Assembly (NCBI RefSeq): GCF_016625195.1 | Contig: NZ_JACVUP010000001.1 | Span: 496,001-560,000 of the forward strand | Origin: Erwinia sp. S63 | Lineage (GTDB): Bacteria > Pseudomonadota > Gammaproteobacteria > Enterobacterales > Enterobacteriaceae | Direction: 5' to 3' | DNA length: 64,000 nt | Part shown: piece by piece, positions 26,802 through 38,633 of the stretch | How positions within the stretch are numbered: position 1 is the stretch's first letter | Layout of the letters: each line of letters begins with the position of its first letter | Program-made: the position numbers and the translations under genes | The notes under the pieces: generated by a model | Told to the model about the DNA's origin: nothing | The model's database searches: none | Seen by the model: only the letters and a program-made list of their open reading frames with translations

Positions 26802-27804
26802 CTGTTGTTCCTAATAAGTAATTCACAGCCTTCTCTCCAGCCGTGCTGCCTAAATAGCCACCAGCAGCTGTGCCTACAACTGCGCATGCTACACCACCTG
26901 CGCCAGCAGTAACTATACCCAGTGCAGCACAGCCAGCTAGAGCAAGTGAACCGCCCCATGCACCTACAAACATTCCTGCGCCTGTGCTTACTGCGAATTT
27001 AGAGTAATCGTGAAACGCAATCTGTCCACATTCACCTTCCCGGCCTTTACTGCAAGCATCTACCACATCATTCGTGGTACCAGCAAATGAAAATCCAATG
27101 CCAATATAACCTCCCGACTTCAGGAATTTAGCAGCCTCAGCTGCATTGCCTACATAATAGGAATATCCAGGTATTGCGCCTATTCCCGCCGTGGACCATT
27201 CGTGAACTATTGAACGGCTGGACAGATTCAGCGCTCGTTTCATACTCTCGTATTGCTGGAACTTTATGGAGTACCGGGCTAGATTTTTGAGTAAAGGCTT
27301 ATTCACAAGCTCCTTTAACTGATTCAATAACTGATTTCGTTCGACAAAAAACTGCTAACCAATCAGCGTGCCTTGAGTACGAAACTGATTCTGATAACTG
27401 GCTTCAATTTTTTTCAGAGTCAGCTCAATTGCGTTAAAATATTTTTCGCCAGCATCAGCGGCGGTGCCAAAAATCTTATCCCCAAGACCTGTCAGCGCTG
27501 CAATAGTACCGTAGTGTTTTTGCATAAAGCCGGCTTCTTCGACATTAACGCCGATTAGTGCATTATCTGTTTTTGATTTTGCCTGCTTAAGCGTTTTAAG
27601 CGCATGCATGGTCAGAGGGGCAGGAGTGTCGGGATCGGCCACGATGAGCATTTGCCCCGGCCTTGACCAGGGATTATTGGCATTCAATTGCATAAACATA
27701 CTAGCGGCCGGGCTGCGAATGTCCCTGAATAGTTCTCTTGCCTGAAAATCCAGCGAACCAGGGCGCGTTACAATACAATATCCGGGGGCCAGGTTACGAG
27801 CCAT
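26794..27804 (-). pseudogene. T6SS-effector-like protein with glycine-rich membrane segments, split by an in-frame TAG
   Basis: A continuous frame of about 336 codons runs from the ATG at 27804 (AAGGAGG upstream) to the stop at 26794, broken once by TAG at 27355-27357. The N-terminal 149 residues include MARNLAPGYCIVTRPGSLDF and GQMLIVADPDTP. The 186 residues after the stop end in glycine-zipper helices (GAGMFVGAWGG, LGIVTAGAGGVACAVVG). The composition suggests a membrane-inserting antibacterial effector, and the overlapping downstream membrane protein suggests a toxin-immunity pair. A single CAG-to-TAG change would explain the lesion. No secretion gene adjoins it. A TTG at 27327 could restart the second half. 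Confidence 0.55.
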
Positions 27805-28333
27805 GAATCCTTCCTCCTTAAATTAGTGCCACCAGCTACAGGGGGCAAAAATAAGCTGCAGTTAATATAAATAATTCTACTGTATTACGCAAAAACTCTT
27901 GTAATCTGCCAGGAATGGTTACAAAGCAGAGTTTCTTATTATCAAGAATGAGTTGCATAAATCGTGAATGACTCAAGCGCCCAAAGCCTTACCCGCTGTC
28001 GGGCGTTTTTGCGCCATTAGCTCAACGGGGAGTAGGTCAATTCATATTAAATTCGATATTGAACATTAGGCCAGCGGGGCTCAGTGTTGCTCCGATGAAA
28101 GTAATGTAATTGCGAACTGTCGATGGACTCCCCACCTGGTGAGGCTCTGAACTCAGCATGACTGATGAACGTGTTTGAGGTGAACTCGCTAAGATGAATA
28201 TCGCAAATTTCATCTGGGTTCGCCAGGCTGCAGCGCATTTGCTGGGGTTCTTTTTGTCTACTGTACAGCCGTTGATAGCGCATTGTTAAAAAAGATGCTT
28301 TGATTACTTTATGGCTTAGCGCGGATAACATTC
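27805..28333. other. Intergenic region upstream of the effector-like gene
   Basis: About 530 bases. It holds the leftward ribosome-binding site of the effector-like gene, a hairpin with T run near 27993-28015 (CCCG-CTGT-CGGG, GCGTTTTT), the right 18-bp island repeat at 28238-28255 and the start region of the secreted protein at 28334. A 94-codon leftward frame at 28047-28331 lacks support. The stretch at 28013-28040 vaguely resembles the first half of a tRNA but cannot fold into one. Confidence 0.4.
28238..28255. repeat. Right copy of the 18-bp direct repeat flanking the island
   Basis: This is identical to 25898-25915 and in the same orientation. Here it lacks the left arm of the terminator stem, so the copy near cutC is probably the original host site or a recombinant of it. 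Confidence 0.55.
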
Positions 28334-29194
28334 ATGAAATCCTACTCTTGTGCTGTTTTAGTGCTGTTGTTCCCCTTGTCTGGTTCAGCGCTGGCGGTGA
28401 GCAGTGCCTGTCCGCCTTTGAGCAAAAATATTACCAGCAGCAACAACTGGATCATGCTGGGGGGTGATGCCAAAGGCGCGGTACGTCAGGTGGTGGCAGG
28501 GGAATTCGGTAAAGATGTCGATTCGCAAAAACGCGTGCTGGGGCAGTTCGATCAGTGCGGGGATCTGATGGTTGCCGACATTACGTATGACAAGAACGAA
28601 GGCAACGTGGTGCTGACTATGGAACAGCACATCGCCCGCGTGCAGCGCGGCTGGGTGGCGGAGTATGCCTATCTGGTCAAAGTGGTGAGAGCGGGCAAAG
28701 AGGAAGTGGTGGATAACCGTCAGGGCACCATCAGCTGGCAAATGGGTCAGCATGGCAACATCATCAGTTCGTCCGACAAATTCACCAGCATGGGCAAAGA
28801 TGGCTTCACTGATACCACCTACCGCTACGACAAACATTTTCGCCTGGAGAAAAGCGTGGCGCGCGGCAGTGATGTGATGACTAACGGTGAGAGCAACTGG
28901 CGCTGGAATCCTCAAGGGTTGGTGACATCCTCATCCAGTGCACGGGGTAAAGACACCTACAGTTACGATAAACAGTGGCGGGAGTTAAGACTTAACGGCT
29001 TCGCCACCACGCCGGTGAGTACCTTGAGTTCAGTTGATGAGTGTCAGTTGTGGGATGAGGTCGGCAACTGCACGCTGAGTTATCTGCATGAAACCGAGGT
29101 GTTTGCCAAAGGCACCATCGAGCGTCACCTGAGTTCTGCGTACAAATATCAGTACTGGGATCGCCCGCCAGCCGTGGCGGATGACGGGGAATAA
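28334..29194 (+). CDS. Secreted protein of unknown function
   Basis: This 286-residue protein has a clear Sec signal peptide (MKSYSCAVLVLLFPLSGSALA) and four or more cysteines (SACPPL, FDQCGD, DECQLW, GNCTLS) that could pair in the periplasm. The middle has short tyrosine/aspartate-rich beta-like stretches (TTYRYDKHFRLEK, DTYSYDKQWRELRL) reminiscent of YD-type repeats, without enough copies to call a family. I do not recognise it. It lies between the island and gldA, and a GC-rich hairpin follows its stop. Confidence 0.8.
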   Translation: MKSYSCAVLVLLFPLSGSALAVSSACPPLSKNITSSNNWIMLGGDAKGAVRQVVAGEFGKDVDSQKRVLGQFDQCGDLMVADITYDKNEGNVVLTMEQHIARVQRGWVAEYAYLVKVVRAGKEEVVDNRQGTISWQMGQHGNIISSSDKFTSMGKDGFTDTTYRYDKHFRLEKSVARGSDVMTNGESNWRWNPQGLVTSSSSARGKDTYSYDKQWRELRLNGFATTPVSTLSSVDECQLWDEVGNCTLSYLHETEVFAKGTIERHLSSAYKYQYWDRPPAVADDGE

Positions 29195-29207
29195 ACGCGT
29201 TTGATAC

Positions 29208-29227
29208 GGGCGCACCGCGGTGCGCCC
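29208..29227. terminator. GC-rich hairpin between the secreted-protein gene and gldA
   Basis: GGGCGCACCGCGGTGCGCCC is a perfect palindrome just after the stop at 29194, between convergent genes. The T run after it is short and broken, so it may be a weak terminator. Confidence 0.55.
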
Positions 29228-29235
29228 GACCTCTT

Positions 29236-30333
29236 TTACTGCACAGTCTTACTAAACGCATCCACCGCCACAATCGCGTTGGCAATATCTTCTGGTGACA
29301 GGTTTGGGTTGAGGTTTTTCAACGTATCCCCCTCACTGTTCGCCAGCGCACCGACGCGCAGCAGATTCTCCCAGGACTCGTTCTCCAGATGCAGCTCTTT
29401 CAACGTGGTCGGCATCTTGATTGAACGGTAGAAGCGGATATAGCGCGCAATCTCCTCATCCGGACGCTGCTCGAGCACCATTTGTGTCAGCGTGCCGTAA
29501 GCGACTTTCTCGCCGTGCGTCAGATGATGGATATCGCCATCAATCGCGGTAAAGCCATTATGAATGGCGTGCGCACCAGCCAATCCGGCATTCTCAAAGC
29601 CAAGACCCGAAAGCAGGGTATTGGCTTCCACCACCGCCTCAACGGCTGGCGTCACGCGTTTTTCAATCACCGCCGTGTAAGCACTGTATCCCCACGTCAG
29701 CAATGTCTCTTCACAGGCACGTGCAATGGCGGTGCCTGCAATGGTGGGATCGCCATTGACCATCGATTTGGCGTGCGAGCGCAGCACGGCCTGAGCCTCA
29801 ACCCAGGTTGCGAGACCATCGGCAATGCCTGAGGCGAACAAACGTGCTGGCGCACCAGCGCATACAGCGGTATCCACCAGCACCAGATCCGGGTTTTTGC
29901 TGTAGAAGCGATAGCTTTCGAATACGCCGCTGTCGGAATAGATCACGGATAAGGCGCTGCAGGGCGCATCGGTTGAGGCCACGGTCGGCACGATGGCGAC
30001 CGGTTGCTTAAGCTCATCCGCAATCGCTTTCACCGTGTCCAGCGTTTTACCGCCGCCAAGTCCCACCACCACGTTACTGCCTTGTGCCTTAGCCAGTTGC
30101 GTTAAGCGATTGATCTCGTTGCTGGAGGCTTCACCGTTAAACTGCTGCCAGCTGAACTCAATGCCCGCCGCTTTTAACGTTTTCTGTGTGCGTTCACCAA
30201 TTAGCTTCCAGACGATGTCATCGGCGACCAGAAACGCATGCTGGCCCAACTCGGCCACATAGGTCCCCAGTTCATCCAATACACCGGCGCCTTGAACATA
30301 CTTACGCGGAGAAGAAAAAATGAATTTACTCAT
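29236..30333 (-). CDS. gldA: Glycerol dehydrogenase, GldA family
   Basis: This is a 365-residue iron/zinc alcohol dehydrogenase-fold protein. NAD-binding glycines are in VVGLGGGKTLDTVKA. Metal ligands are expected in ASGIADGLATWVEAQ, GAHAIHNGF and HLTHGEKVAYG. It should oxidise glycerol to dihydroxyacetone with NAD. I chose the ATG at 30333, preceded by AAGGAGTTG; an upstream ATG would add 16 atypical residues. It stands alone between convergent and divergent neighbours. Confidence 0.9.
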   Translation of the reverse strand: MSKFIFSSPRKYVQGAGVLDELGTYVAELGQHAFLVADDIVWKLIGERTQKTLKAAGIEFSWQQFNGEASSNEINRLTQLAKAQGSNVVVGLGGGKTLDTVKAIADELKQPVAIVPTVASTDAPCSALSVIYSDSGVFESYRFYSKNPDLVLVDTAVCAGAPARLFASGIADGLATWVEAQAVLRSHAKSMVNGDPTIAGTAIARACEETLLTWGYSAYTAVIEKRVTPAVEAVVEANTLLSGLGFENAGLAGAHAIHNGFTAIDGDIHHLTHGEKVAYGTLTQMVLEQRPDEEIARYIRFYRSIKMPTTLKELHLENESWENLLRVGALANSEGDTLKNLNPNLSPEDIANAIVAVDAFSKTVQ

Positions 30334-30508
30334 AGCGACAACTCCTTGATGTGAGAAAAGCCATTGCCGATAAAGTGACACAGATAAATGACGGAGATTT
30401 AACCATTACTGGCAAGTTGAGAATTATTATCAATTGCTGACGGAAGGTAACTATCGTCAAGATGTTGCGGCAAGGTTAAGATAGCGACGAACTGACAGGG
30501 AGCTAGCC

Positions 30509-31129
30509 ATGACACTGATTTTCTCTTTTCTTTTTGCCATTACGATTCTGACGTTGACGCCAGGCTTCGATACCGCGCTGGTGCTACGATCCGCAGCCGC
30601 ACAGGGCTGGAAACGGGCATCAGCCACCGCATTGGGCGTCACTATGGGCTGTCTGGTGTGGGGCGTTGCGGTGGGGCTGGGGCTCGGCGCGCTGCTGCTG
30701 GCTTCCGAAATGGCGTATAACCTGCTGAAGTGGGTTGGTGCCGCCTATTTGCTCTATCTCGGCGTCAAACTGCTGCTGAATCCCCGCACCCAGGCGGAAG
30801 AGAGCCAGAGCATACAGGGTAAAGAGCAGAGCTATTTCGCCTGCTTCTCGCGTGGATTATTCGGCAATTTACTCAATCCAAAAGTCGGGGTGTTTTATGT
30901 CACCTTCCTGCCACAGTTTATCCCGGCCGGGGCGTCAGTGGCGCTGTGGTGTACCTTGATGGCGTTAACCCACATGCTGATTGGATTAGTGTGGAATGCG
31001 GTGCTGATTGGCGGCAGCCAGTACTTCGCGGCGCACCTGCGTCGTCCAACGGTGCTGAAAGTGATGGACCGTCTGACCGGCTGCGTGTTTATCGGTTTCG
31101 CCGCGAAGCTGGCGCTGTCGCGGCGTTAA
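30509..31129 (+). CDS. LysE/RhtB family amino-acid exporter
   Basis: This 206-residue inner-membrane protein has about six hydrophobic helices and the family features TLTPGFDTALVLRSAAAQGWKRA at the N terminus and FSRGLFGNLLNPKVGVFYVTFLPQF in the middle. Members export amino acids such as homoserine, threonine or lysine; the substrate here cannot be read. The usual TPGPD motif is TPGFD. It ends three bases before the convergent cmoB. Confidence 0.88.
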   Translation: MTLIFSFLFAITILTLTPGFDTALVLRSAAAQGWKRASATALGVTMGCLVWGVAVGLGLGALLLASEMAYNLLKWVGAAYLLYLGVKLLLNPRTQAEESQSIQGKEQSYFACFSRGLFGNLLNPKVGVFYVTFLPQFIPAGASVALWCTLMALTHMLIGLVWNAVLIGGSQYFAAHLRRPTVLKVMDRLTGCVFIGFAAKLALSRR

Positions 31130-31132
31130 GCA

Positions 31133-33725
<2,593 letters not shown>

Positions 33726-33845
33726 ACGCGGCTCCTGAATCCTTTTGCGGGCGGGAAAGTGTCGGGTAATGTACCCTGTTTTGATGTTGGCAGGAAAAAC
33801 CGCGCGATAAACCACAATGTTTTGTCCGCTTTGATCTGGCTCTAC

Positions 33846-33874
33846 TTATCCTGCCTGGGTTTTTCCATTATAAT
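33846..33874 (+). promoter_or_regulatory. Probable aspS promoter
   Basis: A perfect -10 box TATAAT lies at 33869-33874, with TTATCC as a poor -35 candidate 17 bases upstream. It is about 85 bases ahead of the aspS ATG in the 233-base gap after yecE. Confidence 0.5.
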
Positions 33875-33958
33875 AGCCGCCTTTTTTGCGACAGCATCTC
33901 ATAAGGTTACGCGGCCTGATGTTGTCTGGCAGCAGCGGCGAAGTTAAAAGGATACGTT

Positions 33959-35740
33959 ATGCGTACAGAATATTGCGGACAGCTCAATCTGTCTCACGTG
34001 GGTCAGCAAGTCACTCTCTGCGGTTGGGTTAACCGCCGTCGCGATCTGGGCAGCCTGATTTTTATCGATATGCGCGACCGTGAAGGTATCGCTCAGGTAT
34101 TCTTCGACGCCGATCATCAGGACGCTTTCCAGCTGGCCTCTGAACTGCGTAACGAATTCTGCATCCAGATCACCGGTACCGTGCGTGCGCGTGACGAGAA
34201 GAACCGCAATAGCGATATGGCCACCGGCGACATTGAAGTGTTTGCCCACGCGCTGAACATCATCAACCGTGCTGAACCGCTGCCGTTGGACTCTAATCAG
34301 GTCAACAGCGAAGAAGCGCGTCTGACCTATCGCTATCTGGACCTGCGTCGTCCGGAAATGGCCCAGCGTCTGAAAACCCGTGCGAAAATCACCAGCTTCG
34401 TGCGTCGCTTTATGGATAACGAGGGCTTCCTCGATATCGAAACCCCGATGCTGACCAAAGCCACGCCAGAAGGTGCGCGTGACTATCTGGTGCCAAGCCG
34501 TGTACATAAAGGCAAATTCTACGCGCTGCCGCAGTCACCGCAGCTGTTCAAGCAGCTGCTGATGATGTCTGGTTTTGACCGCTACTATCAAATCGTGAAG
34601 TGCTTCCGTGATGAAGACTTGCGTGCTGACCGTCAGCCAGAATTTACTCAGATCGATGTGGAAACCTCTTTCATGACCGCCGAGCAGGTGCGTGAAAAGA
34701 TGGAGCGTCTGATCCGTGAATTGTGGATCGACGTGAAAGGCGTGGATCTCGGTGACTTCCCGCAGATGACCTTTGCCGAAGCGATGAGCCGCTACGGTTC
34801 GGATAAGCCTGACCTGCGTAACCCGATGGAGCTGGTCGATGTTGCTGACCTGCTGCAGAACGTGGAGTTCCAGGTGTTCGCTGGCCCGGCTAACGATCCG
34901 AAAGGTCGCGTTGCCGCACTGCGTGTGCCAGGCGGCGCGGCGCTGACGCGTAAGCAGATTGATGAGTACACCAAATTTGTTGAGATCTATGGCGCCAAAG
35001 GTCTGGCGTGGATGAAGATCAACGAACGTGCGAAAGGTTTCGAAGGTGTTCAGAGCCCGGTCGCAAAATTCCTGACGCCAGAAATCGTTGAAGCGATTCT
35101 GAACCGCACCACGGCACAAGATGGCGATCTGATCTTCTTTGGCGCTGACCGTGCCAAAATCGTCACAGATGCGCTGGGTGCACTGCGTCTGAAAGTGGGC
35201 CGCGACCTGAAGATTACCGATGAGAACATGTGGGCGCCGCTGTGGGTAGTGGACTTCCCGATGTTCGAAGCGGACGAAGAGGGCGGTCTGGCTGCGATGC
35301 ACCACCCATTCACCTCACCGAAAGAGCTGACCGCAGAACAGCTGGCCGTTGATCCTACCCAGGCGGTTGCTAACGCCTACGATATGGTGATTAACGGTTA
35401 CGAAGTGGGCGGCGGTTCCGTGCGTATCCACAACGGCAACATGCAGCAGACTGTGTTCAGCATTCTCGGTATCACCGAAGAAGAGCAGCGCGAGAAGTTT
35501 GGCTTCCTGCTGGATGCCCTGAAATACGGTACACCACCGCACGCGGGCCTGGCATTTGGTCTGGATCGTCTGACCATGCTGCTGACCGGCACCGACAACA
35601 TCCGTGATGTTATCGCGTTCCCGAAAACCACCGCAGCGGCGTGCCTGATGACCGAAGCGCCAAGCGAAGCCAACCCGGCGGCGCTGCTGGATCTCGGTAT
35701 TCTGGTGGCACCAAAGAAAGAAAAGTCAGAGAACAAGTAA
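33959..35740 (+). CDS. aspS: Aspartyl-tRNA synthetase
   Basis: This is a class II synthetase of 593 residues. It has the N-terminal OB-fold anticodon-binding domain ([24 protein letters not shown]), class II motif 2 ([24 protein letters not shown]), the bacterial GAD insertion and motif 3 near the C terminus ([19 protein letters not shown]). It charges tRNA-Asp. AAAAGGAT precedes the ATG. The stop shares one base with the nudB start (TAATG). Confidence 0.98.
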   Translation: MRTEYCGQLNLSHVGQQVTLCGWVNRRRDLGSLIFIDMRDREGIAQVFFDADHQDAFQLASELRNEFCIQITGTVRARDEKNRNSDMATGDIEVFAHALNIINRAEPLPLDSNQVNSEEARLTYRYLDLRRPEMAQRLKTRAKITSFVRRFMDNEGFLDIETPMLTKATPEGARDYLVPSRVHKGKFYALPQSPQLFKQLLMMSGFDRYYQIVKCFRDEDLRADRQPEFTQIDVETSFMTAEQVREKMERLIRELWIDVKGVDLGDFPQMTFAEAMSRYGSDKPDLRNPMELVDVADLLQNVEFQVFAGPANDPKGRVAALRVPGGAALTRKQIDEYTKFVEIYGAKGLAWMKINERAKGFEGVQSPVAKFLTPEIVEAILNRTTAQDGDLIFFGADRAKIVTDALGALRLKVGRDLKITDENMWAPLWVVDFPMFEADEEGGLAAMHHPFTSPKELTAEQLAVDPTQAVANAYDMVINGYEVGGGSVRIHNGNMQQTVFSILGITEEEQREKFGFLLDALKYGTPPHAGLAFGLDRLTMLLTGTDNIRDVIAFPKTTAAACLMTEAPSEANPAALLDLGILVAPKKEKSENK

Positions 35741-36171
35741 TGGGCTATAAACATCCGGTTTCAGTGCTGGTGGTGATATTTGCGCGAGATACTGGCCGGG
35801 TGTTAATGCTGCAGCGACGGGATGATGAAAGCTTCTGGCAATCCGTGACCGGCAGCCTCGAGGCGGGTGAGAGCCCGCGTCAGGCGGCACAACGCGAAGT
35901 GTCAGAAGAGCTGGGTATCGACGTTGCGGGCGAACAGCTGGTGCTGGACGATTGCCACAAACACATTGAGTTTGAAATCTTTCCGCACTATCGCCATCGC
36001 TACGCACCCGGCATCACGCACAATCGTGAGCACTGGTTCCGGCTGGCACTCCCGCAAGAGCGCGACCTACTGCTCACCGAGCATCTCGCCGCGTGCTGGC
36101 TCGATCCTGCCGCTGCCGCAGCCTTGACGAAGTCCTGGAGTAACCGCCAGGCAATCGAAGAATTTACCTGA
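35740..36171 (+). CDS. nudB: Dihydroneopterin triphosphate diphosphatase
   Basis: This 143-residue Nudix hydrolase has the Nudix box around GSLEAGESPRQAAQREVSEELG (residues about 38-60, with the GX5EX7REUXEEXG pattern). It removes pyrophosphate from dihydroneopterin triphosphate in folate synthesis. The start overlaps the aspS stop, and the order aspS-nudB-yebC-ruvC is the enterobacterial one. The gap to yebC is unusually long. Confidence 0.95.
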   Translation: MGYKHPVSVLVVIFARDTGRVLMLQRRDDESFWQSVTGSLEAGESPRQAAQREVSEELGIDVAGEQLVLDDCHKHIEFEIFPHYRHRYAPGITHNREHWFRLALPQERDLLLTEHLAACWLDPAAAAALTKSWSNRQAIEEFT

Positions 36172-36285
36172 ATGCCCGCCGCCGCGCGTTTTTCCGGCGA
36201 CGATTAGGGTAGATTTCAAGAATTCGACGAAGCGAATTTCCTTCGTGTTAAATCCGGTGCCAGACATTTATCTCGCACCGCTAAA

Positions 36286-36364
36286 ATTGAACAGATGGCG
36301 TAATCGGCACAGATTGTCAGTTCTACGCCGCCCAATATTGAACAGTCAGGCGTTATCGGCGCAG
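36286..36364. repeat. Pair of imperfect 27-28 bp direct repeats upstream of yebC
   Basis: Copy A (36286-36312) and copy B (36337-36364) share ATTGAACAG, then GGCGTAATCGGC versus GGCGTTATCGGC, then CAG. Their starts are 51 bases apart, about five helical turns. The function is unknown. Confidence 0.6.
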
Positions 36365-36379
36365 CAAGGTTGTTCACCG

Positions 36380-36465
36380 CCAGCGCGCAGCAACCGGAGC
36401 GTACTTTTGTACGTGAGGATTGCGAGCACTGCCGGGGGACAAGATTGCAAGTGAGATAGCCTGCA
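36380..36465 (+). repeat. Palindrome-containing intergenic element before yebC
   Basis: The stretch contains CGTAC-TTTT-GTACG (36400-36413) within GCAACCGGAG and GAGGATTGCGAGCACTGCC. I associate this kind of sequence with dispersed intergenic elements of enterobacteria but cannot verify this here. With the direct repeats before it, it accounts for the 323-base gap between nudB and yebC. Confidence 0.4.
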
Positions 36466-36494
36466 CCCTGTTAAAGATCGGAGAAATAGTAAAG

Positions 36495-37238
36495 ATGGCT
36501 GGACATAGTAAGTGGGCGAATACAAAGCACCGCAAGGCGGCGCAGGACGCTAAGCGCGGCAAAATCTTCACCAAAATCATTCGTGAACTGGTGACCGCAG
36601 CAAAACTGGGCGGCGGCGATGCCGGCTCCAACCCGCGTCTGCGCGCAGCAATGGACAAAGCCCTATCCAACAACATGACGCGCGACACCATGAACCGTGC
36701 GATTGCACGCGGCGTGGGCGGCGAAGATGATTCCAACATGGAAACCATCATCTATGAAGGTTACGGTCCTGGCGGTTCAGCGGTGATGATCGAGTGTCTG
36801 AGTGACAACCGTAACCGTACCGTGGGCGAAGTGCGTCACGCCTTCACCAAAACCGGTGGCAACCTGGGTACCGACGGCTCCGTTTCTTACCTGTTCAGCA
36901 AAAAGGGTGTGATCTCCTTTGCGCCAGGTCAGGATGAAGATGCCGTCATGGAAGCAGCGCTGGAAGCCGGTGCGGAAGACGTGGTGAGCTACGACGACGG
37001 TGCGATTGATGTGTTTACCGCGTGGGAAGAGCTGGGTGCGGTGCGTGATGCGCTGGAAGCCGGTGGTCTGAAAGCGGATACCGCTGAAGTCTCGATGATC
37101 CCTTCCACCAAAGCGGAAATGGATGCGGAAACCGCACCGAAACTGCTGCGTCTGATCGACATGCTGGAAGACTGCGACGATGTGCAGGAAGTTTATCACA
37201 ACGGTGAAATTTCTGATGAGGTCGCGGAAACGCTGTAA
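36495..37238 (+). CDS. yebC: YebC/PmpR family protein (TACO1 family)
   Basis: This 247-residue protein starts [23 protein letters not shown], the invariant YebC N terminus. It shows [14 protein letters not shown] in the middle and the acidic C-terminal domain ending [12 protein letters not shown]. The family has been described as a transcriptional regulator and, more recently, as a ribosome-associated translation factor for proline stretches. GGAGAAATAG precedes the ATG. It sits upstream of ruvC as in E. coli. Confidence 0.97.
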   Translation: MAGHSKWANTKHRKAAQDAKRGKIFTKIIRELVTAAKLGGGDAGSNPRLRAAMDKALSNNMTRDTMNRAIARGVGGEDDSNMETIIYEGYGPGGSAVMIECLSDNRNRTVGEVRHAFTKTGGNLGTDGSVSYLFSKKGVISFAPGQDEDAVMEAALEAGAEDVVSYDDGAIDVFTAWEELGAVRDALEAGGLKADTAEVSMIPSTKAEMDAETAPKLLRLIDMLEDCDDVQEVYHNGEISDEVAETL

Positions 37239-37275
37239 TGGCGTTTTCCATTAACTCAATAGCCGGAGGCGCGTA

Positions 37276-37803
37276 GTGGCGATCATTCTCGGGATTGACC
37301 CCGGTTCGCGCGTCACCGGTTACGGTGTGATTCGTCAGGTTGGCCGCCAGCTCACCTATTTGGGCAGCGGCTGTATCCGCACCAACGTCACCGATCTTCC
37401 TTCACGCCTCAAACTGATCTACGCCGGGGTGACTGAAATCATCACCCAATTCTCGCCAGACTATTTCGCTATCGAGCAGGTGTTTATGGCGAAGAATGCC
37501 GACTCTGCACTGAAGCTAGGTCAGGCGCGTGGTGCTGCCATTGTGGCGGCGGTAAATCTTGATTTGCCGGTGTTTGAATATGCAGCGCGTCAGGTCAAAC
37601 AAACGGTAACCGGCACCGGTGGGGCAGAGAAAAGTCAGGTACAGCATATGGTGCGAACCTTACTGAAACTGCCCGCTAACCCGCAAGCCGATGCCGCCGA
37701 TGCGCTGGCCATCGCCATTACCCATTGTCATCTGAGCCAGAACACCGCGCGATTGAGTGACAATAAGCTGGTAATGACGCGTGGGCGATTGCGGTCCGGC
37801 TGA
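37276..37803 (+). CDS. ruvC: Holliday junction endonuclease RuvC
   Basis: RuvC cuts Holliday junctions made by homologous recombination and positioned by RuvAB. The 175-residue protein starts at GTG after GGAGG and carries the acidic catalytic residues in [12 protein letters not shown] (Asp 7), [11 protein letters not shown] (Glu near 66) and the C-terminal [15 protein letters not shown]. It lies 37 bases after yebC and ends at a terminator that overlaps the LexA box of ruvAB. Confidence 0.97.
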   Translation: MAIILGIDPGSRVTGYGVIRQVGRQLTYLGSGCIRTNVTDLPSRLKLIYAGVTEIITQFSPDYFAIEQVFMAKNADSALKLGQARGAAIVAAVNLDLPVFEYAARQVKQTVTGTGGAEKSQVQHMVRTLLKLPANPQADAADALAIAITHCHLSQNTARLSDNKLVMTRGRLRSG

Positions 37804-37820
37804 CAAAAACCCAAACATTG

Positions 37821-37848
37821 AAGGCTGGATATTGATCCAGCCTTTTTT
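37821..37848 (+). terminator. ruvC terminator
   Basis: AAGGCTGGAT (37821-37830) pairs with ATCCAGCCTT (37835-37844) around an ATTG loop, followed by more T. The stem contains the LexA operator. Confidence 0.85.
37825..37840. promoter_or_regulatory. LexA (SOS) box of ruvAB
   Basis: CTGGATATTGATCCAG has the CTG-N10-CAG arrangement of LexA operators and closely resembles the E. coli ruvA operator. A possible -10 (TATAAA, 37853-37858) follows at once, so LexA would cover the promoter. The ruvA start is 170 bases downstream. Confidence 0.85.
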
Positions 37849-38010
37849 ATGTTATAAATACCCGTCATATTTCCACTGACTGATGCATTGGCCGCCCTTG
37901 TTCACCCGAATCACTGACATGTGTAAGTCGATCGGGGTTCGCTTGATCGCCGCCTTTCCGTCAGCGGAAATCAATTCGGTATTGATAGAATTACATAAGG
38001 AACTGCTCAG

Positions 38011-38625
38011 GTGATTGGTCGCTTACGAGGCATTATTCTGGAAAAACAGCCGCCGCTGGTGTTGATTGAGGCGCACGGTGTCGGTTATGAAGTGCATATG
38101 CCAATGACCTGCTTCTACGAGCTGCCGGAGATCAATCAGGAAGCGATTATCTTCACCCAGTTTGTGGTGCGTGAAGATGCGCAGTTGCTGTTCGGCTTCA
38201 ACAACAAGCAAGAGCGTGCACTGTTCCGTGAGCTGGTGAAAGTGAATGGCGTGGGGCCTAAGCTGGCGCTGGCGATCCTGTCTGGCATGTCAGCACAGCA
38301 GTTTGTCACTGCCGTTGAGCGGGAAGAGATCGCGTCATTGATGAAACTGCCTGGCGTCGGCAAGAAAACCGCTGAGCGTTTGGTGGTGGAGATGAAAGAC
38401 CGCTTCAAAGGCATGCACGGCGACCTGTTTGGCAGCGATTCGACCTTTATGCTGACCACGCCGTCTGAAGCGCCAGCAGCAAATGACGCAGAAGCTGAAG
38501 CGGTTGCTGCGCTGGTGGCGCTCGGCTATAAACCTGCAGAAGCCAGCCGCATGATCAGCAAAGTCGGCAAACCTGATGCGGATTGCGAAACCCTGATCCG
38601 TGAAGCTCTGCGCGCAGCTATTTGA
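38011..38625 (+). CDS. ruvA: Holliday junction branch migration protein RuvA
   Basis: This 204-residue protein starts at GTG and reads [39 protein letters not shown]. It has the helix-hairpin-helix segments [16 protein letters not shown] and [19 protein letters not shown] and the C-terminal RuvB-binding domain. RuvA tetramers bind Holliday junctions and recruit RuvB. The gene is SOS-controlled by the LexA box upstream. ruvB starts eight bases after its stop. Confidence 0.98.
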   Translation: MIGRLRGIILEKQPPLVLIEAHGVGYEVHMPMTCFYELPEINQEAIIFTQFVVREDAQLLFGFNNKQERALFRELVKVNGVGPKLALAILSGMSAQQFVTAVEREEIASLMKLPGVGKKTAERLVVEMKDRFKGMHGDLFGSDSTFMLTTPSEAPAANDAEAEAVAALVALGYKPAEASRMISKVGKPDADCETLIREALRAAI

Positions 38626-38633
38626 GGTAATGC

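Noticed and set aside
28010-28040. tRNA-like 5' half (GCGCCATTAGCTCAACGGGG)
   Set aside because: It has a D-arm-like stretch, but no anticodon arm, T arm or acceptor partner follows.
28047-28331. A 94-codon minus-strand frame ending near the secreted-protein gene
   Set aside because: It crosses the 18-bp island repeat, has no ribosome-binding site and its product has no recognisable features.
34535-35305. A 256-codon minus-strand frame inside aspS
   Set aside because: It is a shadow of aspS codon usage, without start signal or recognisable domains.
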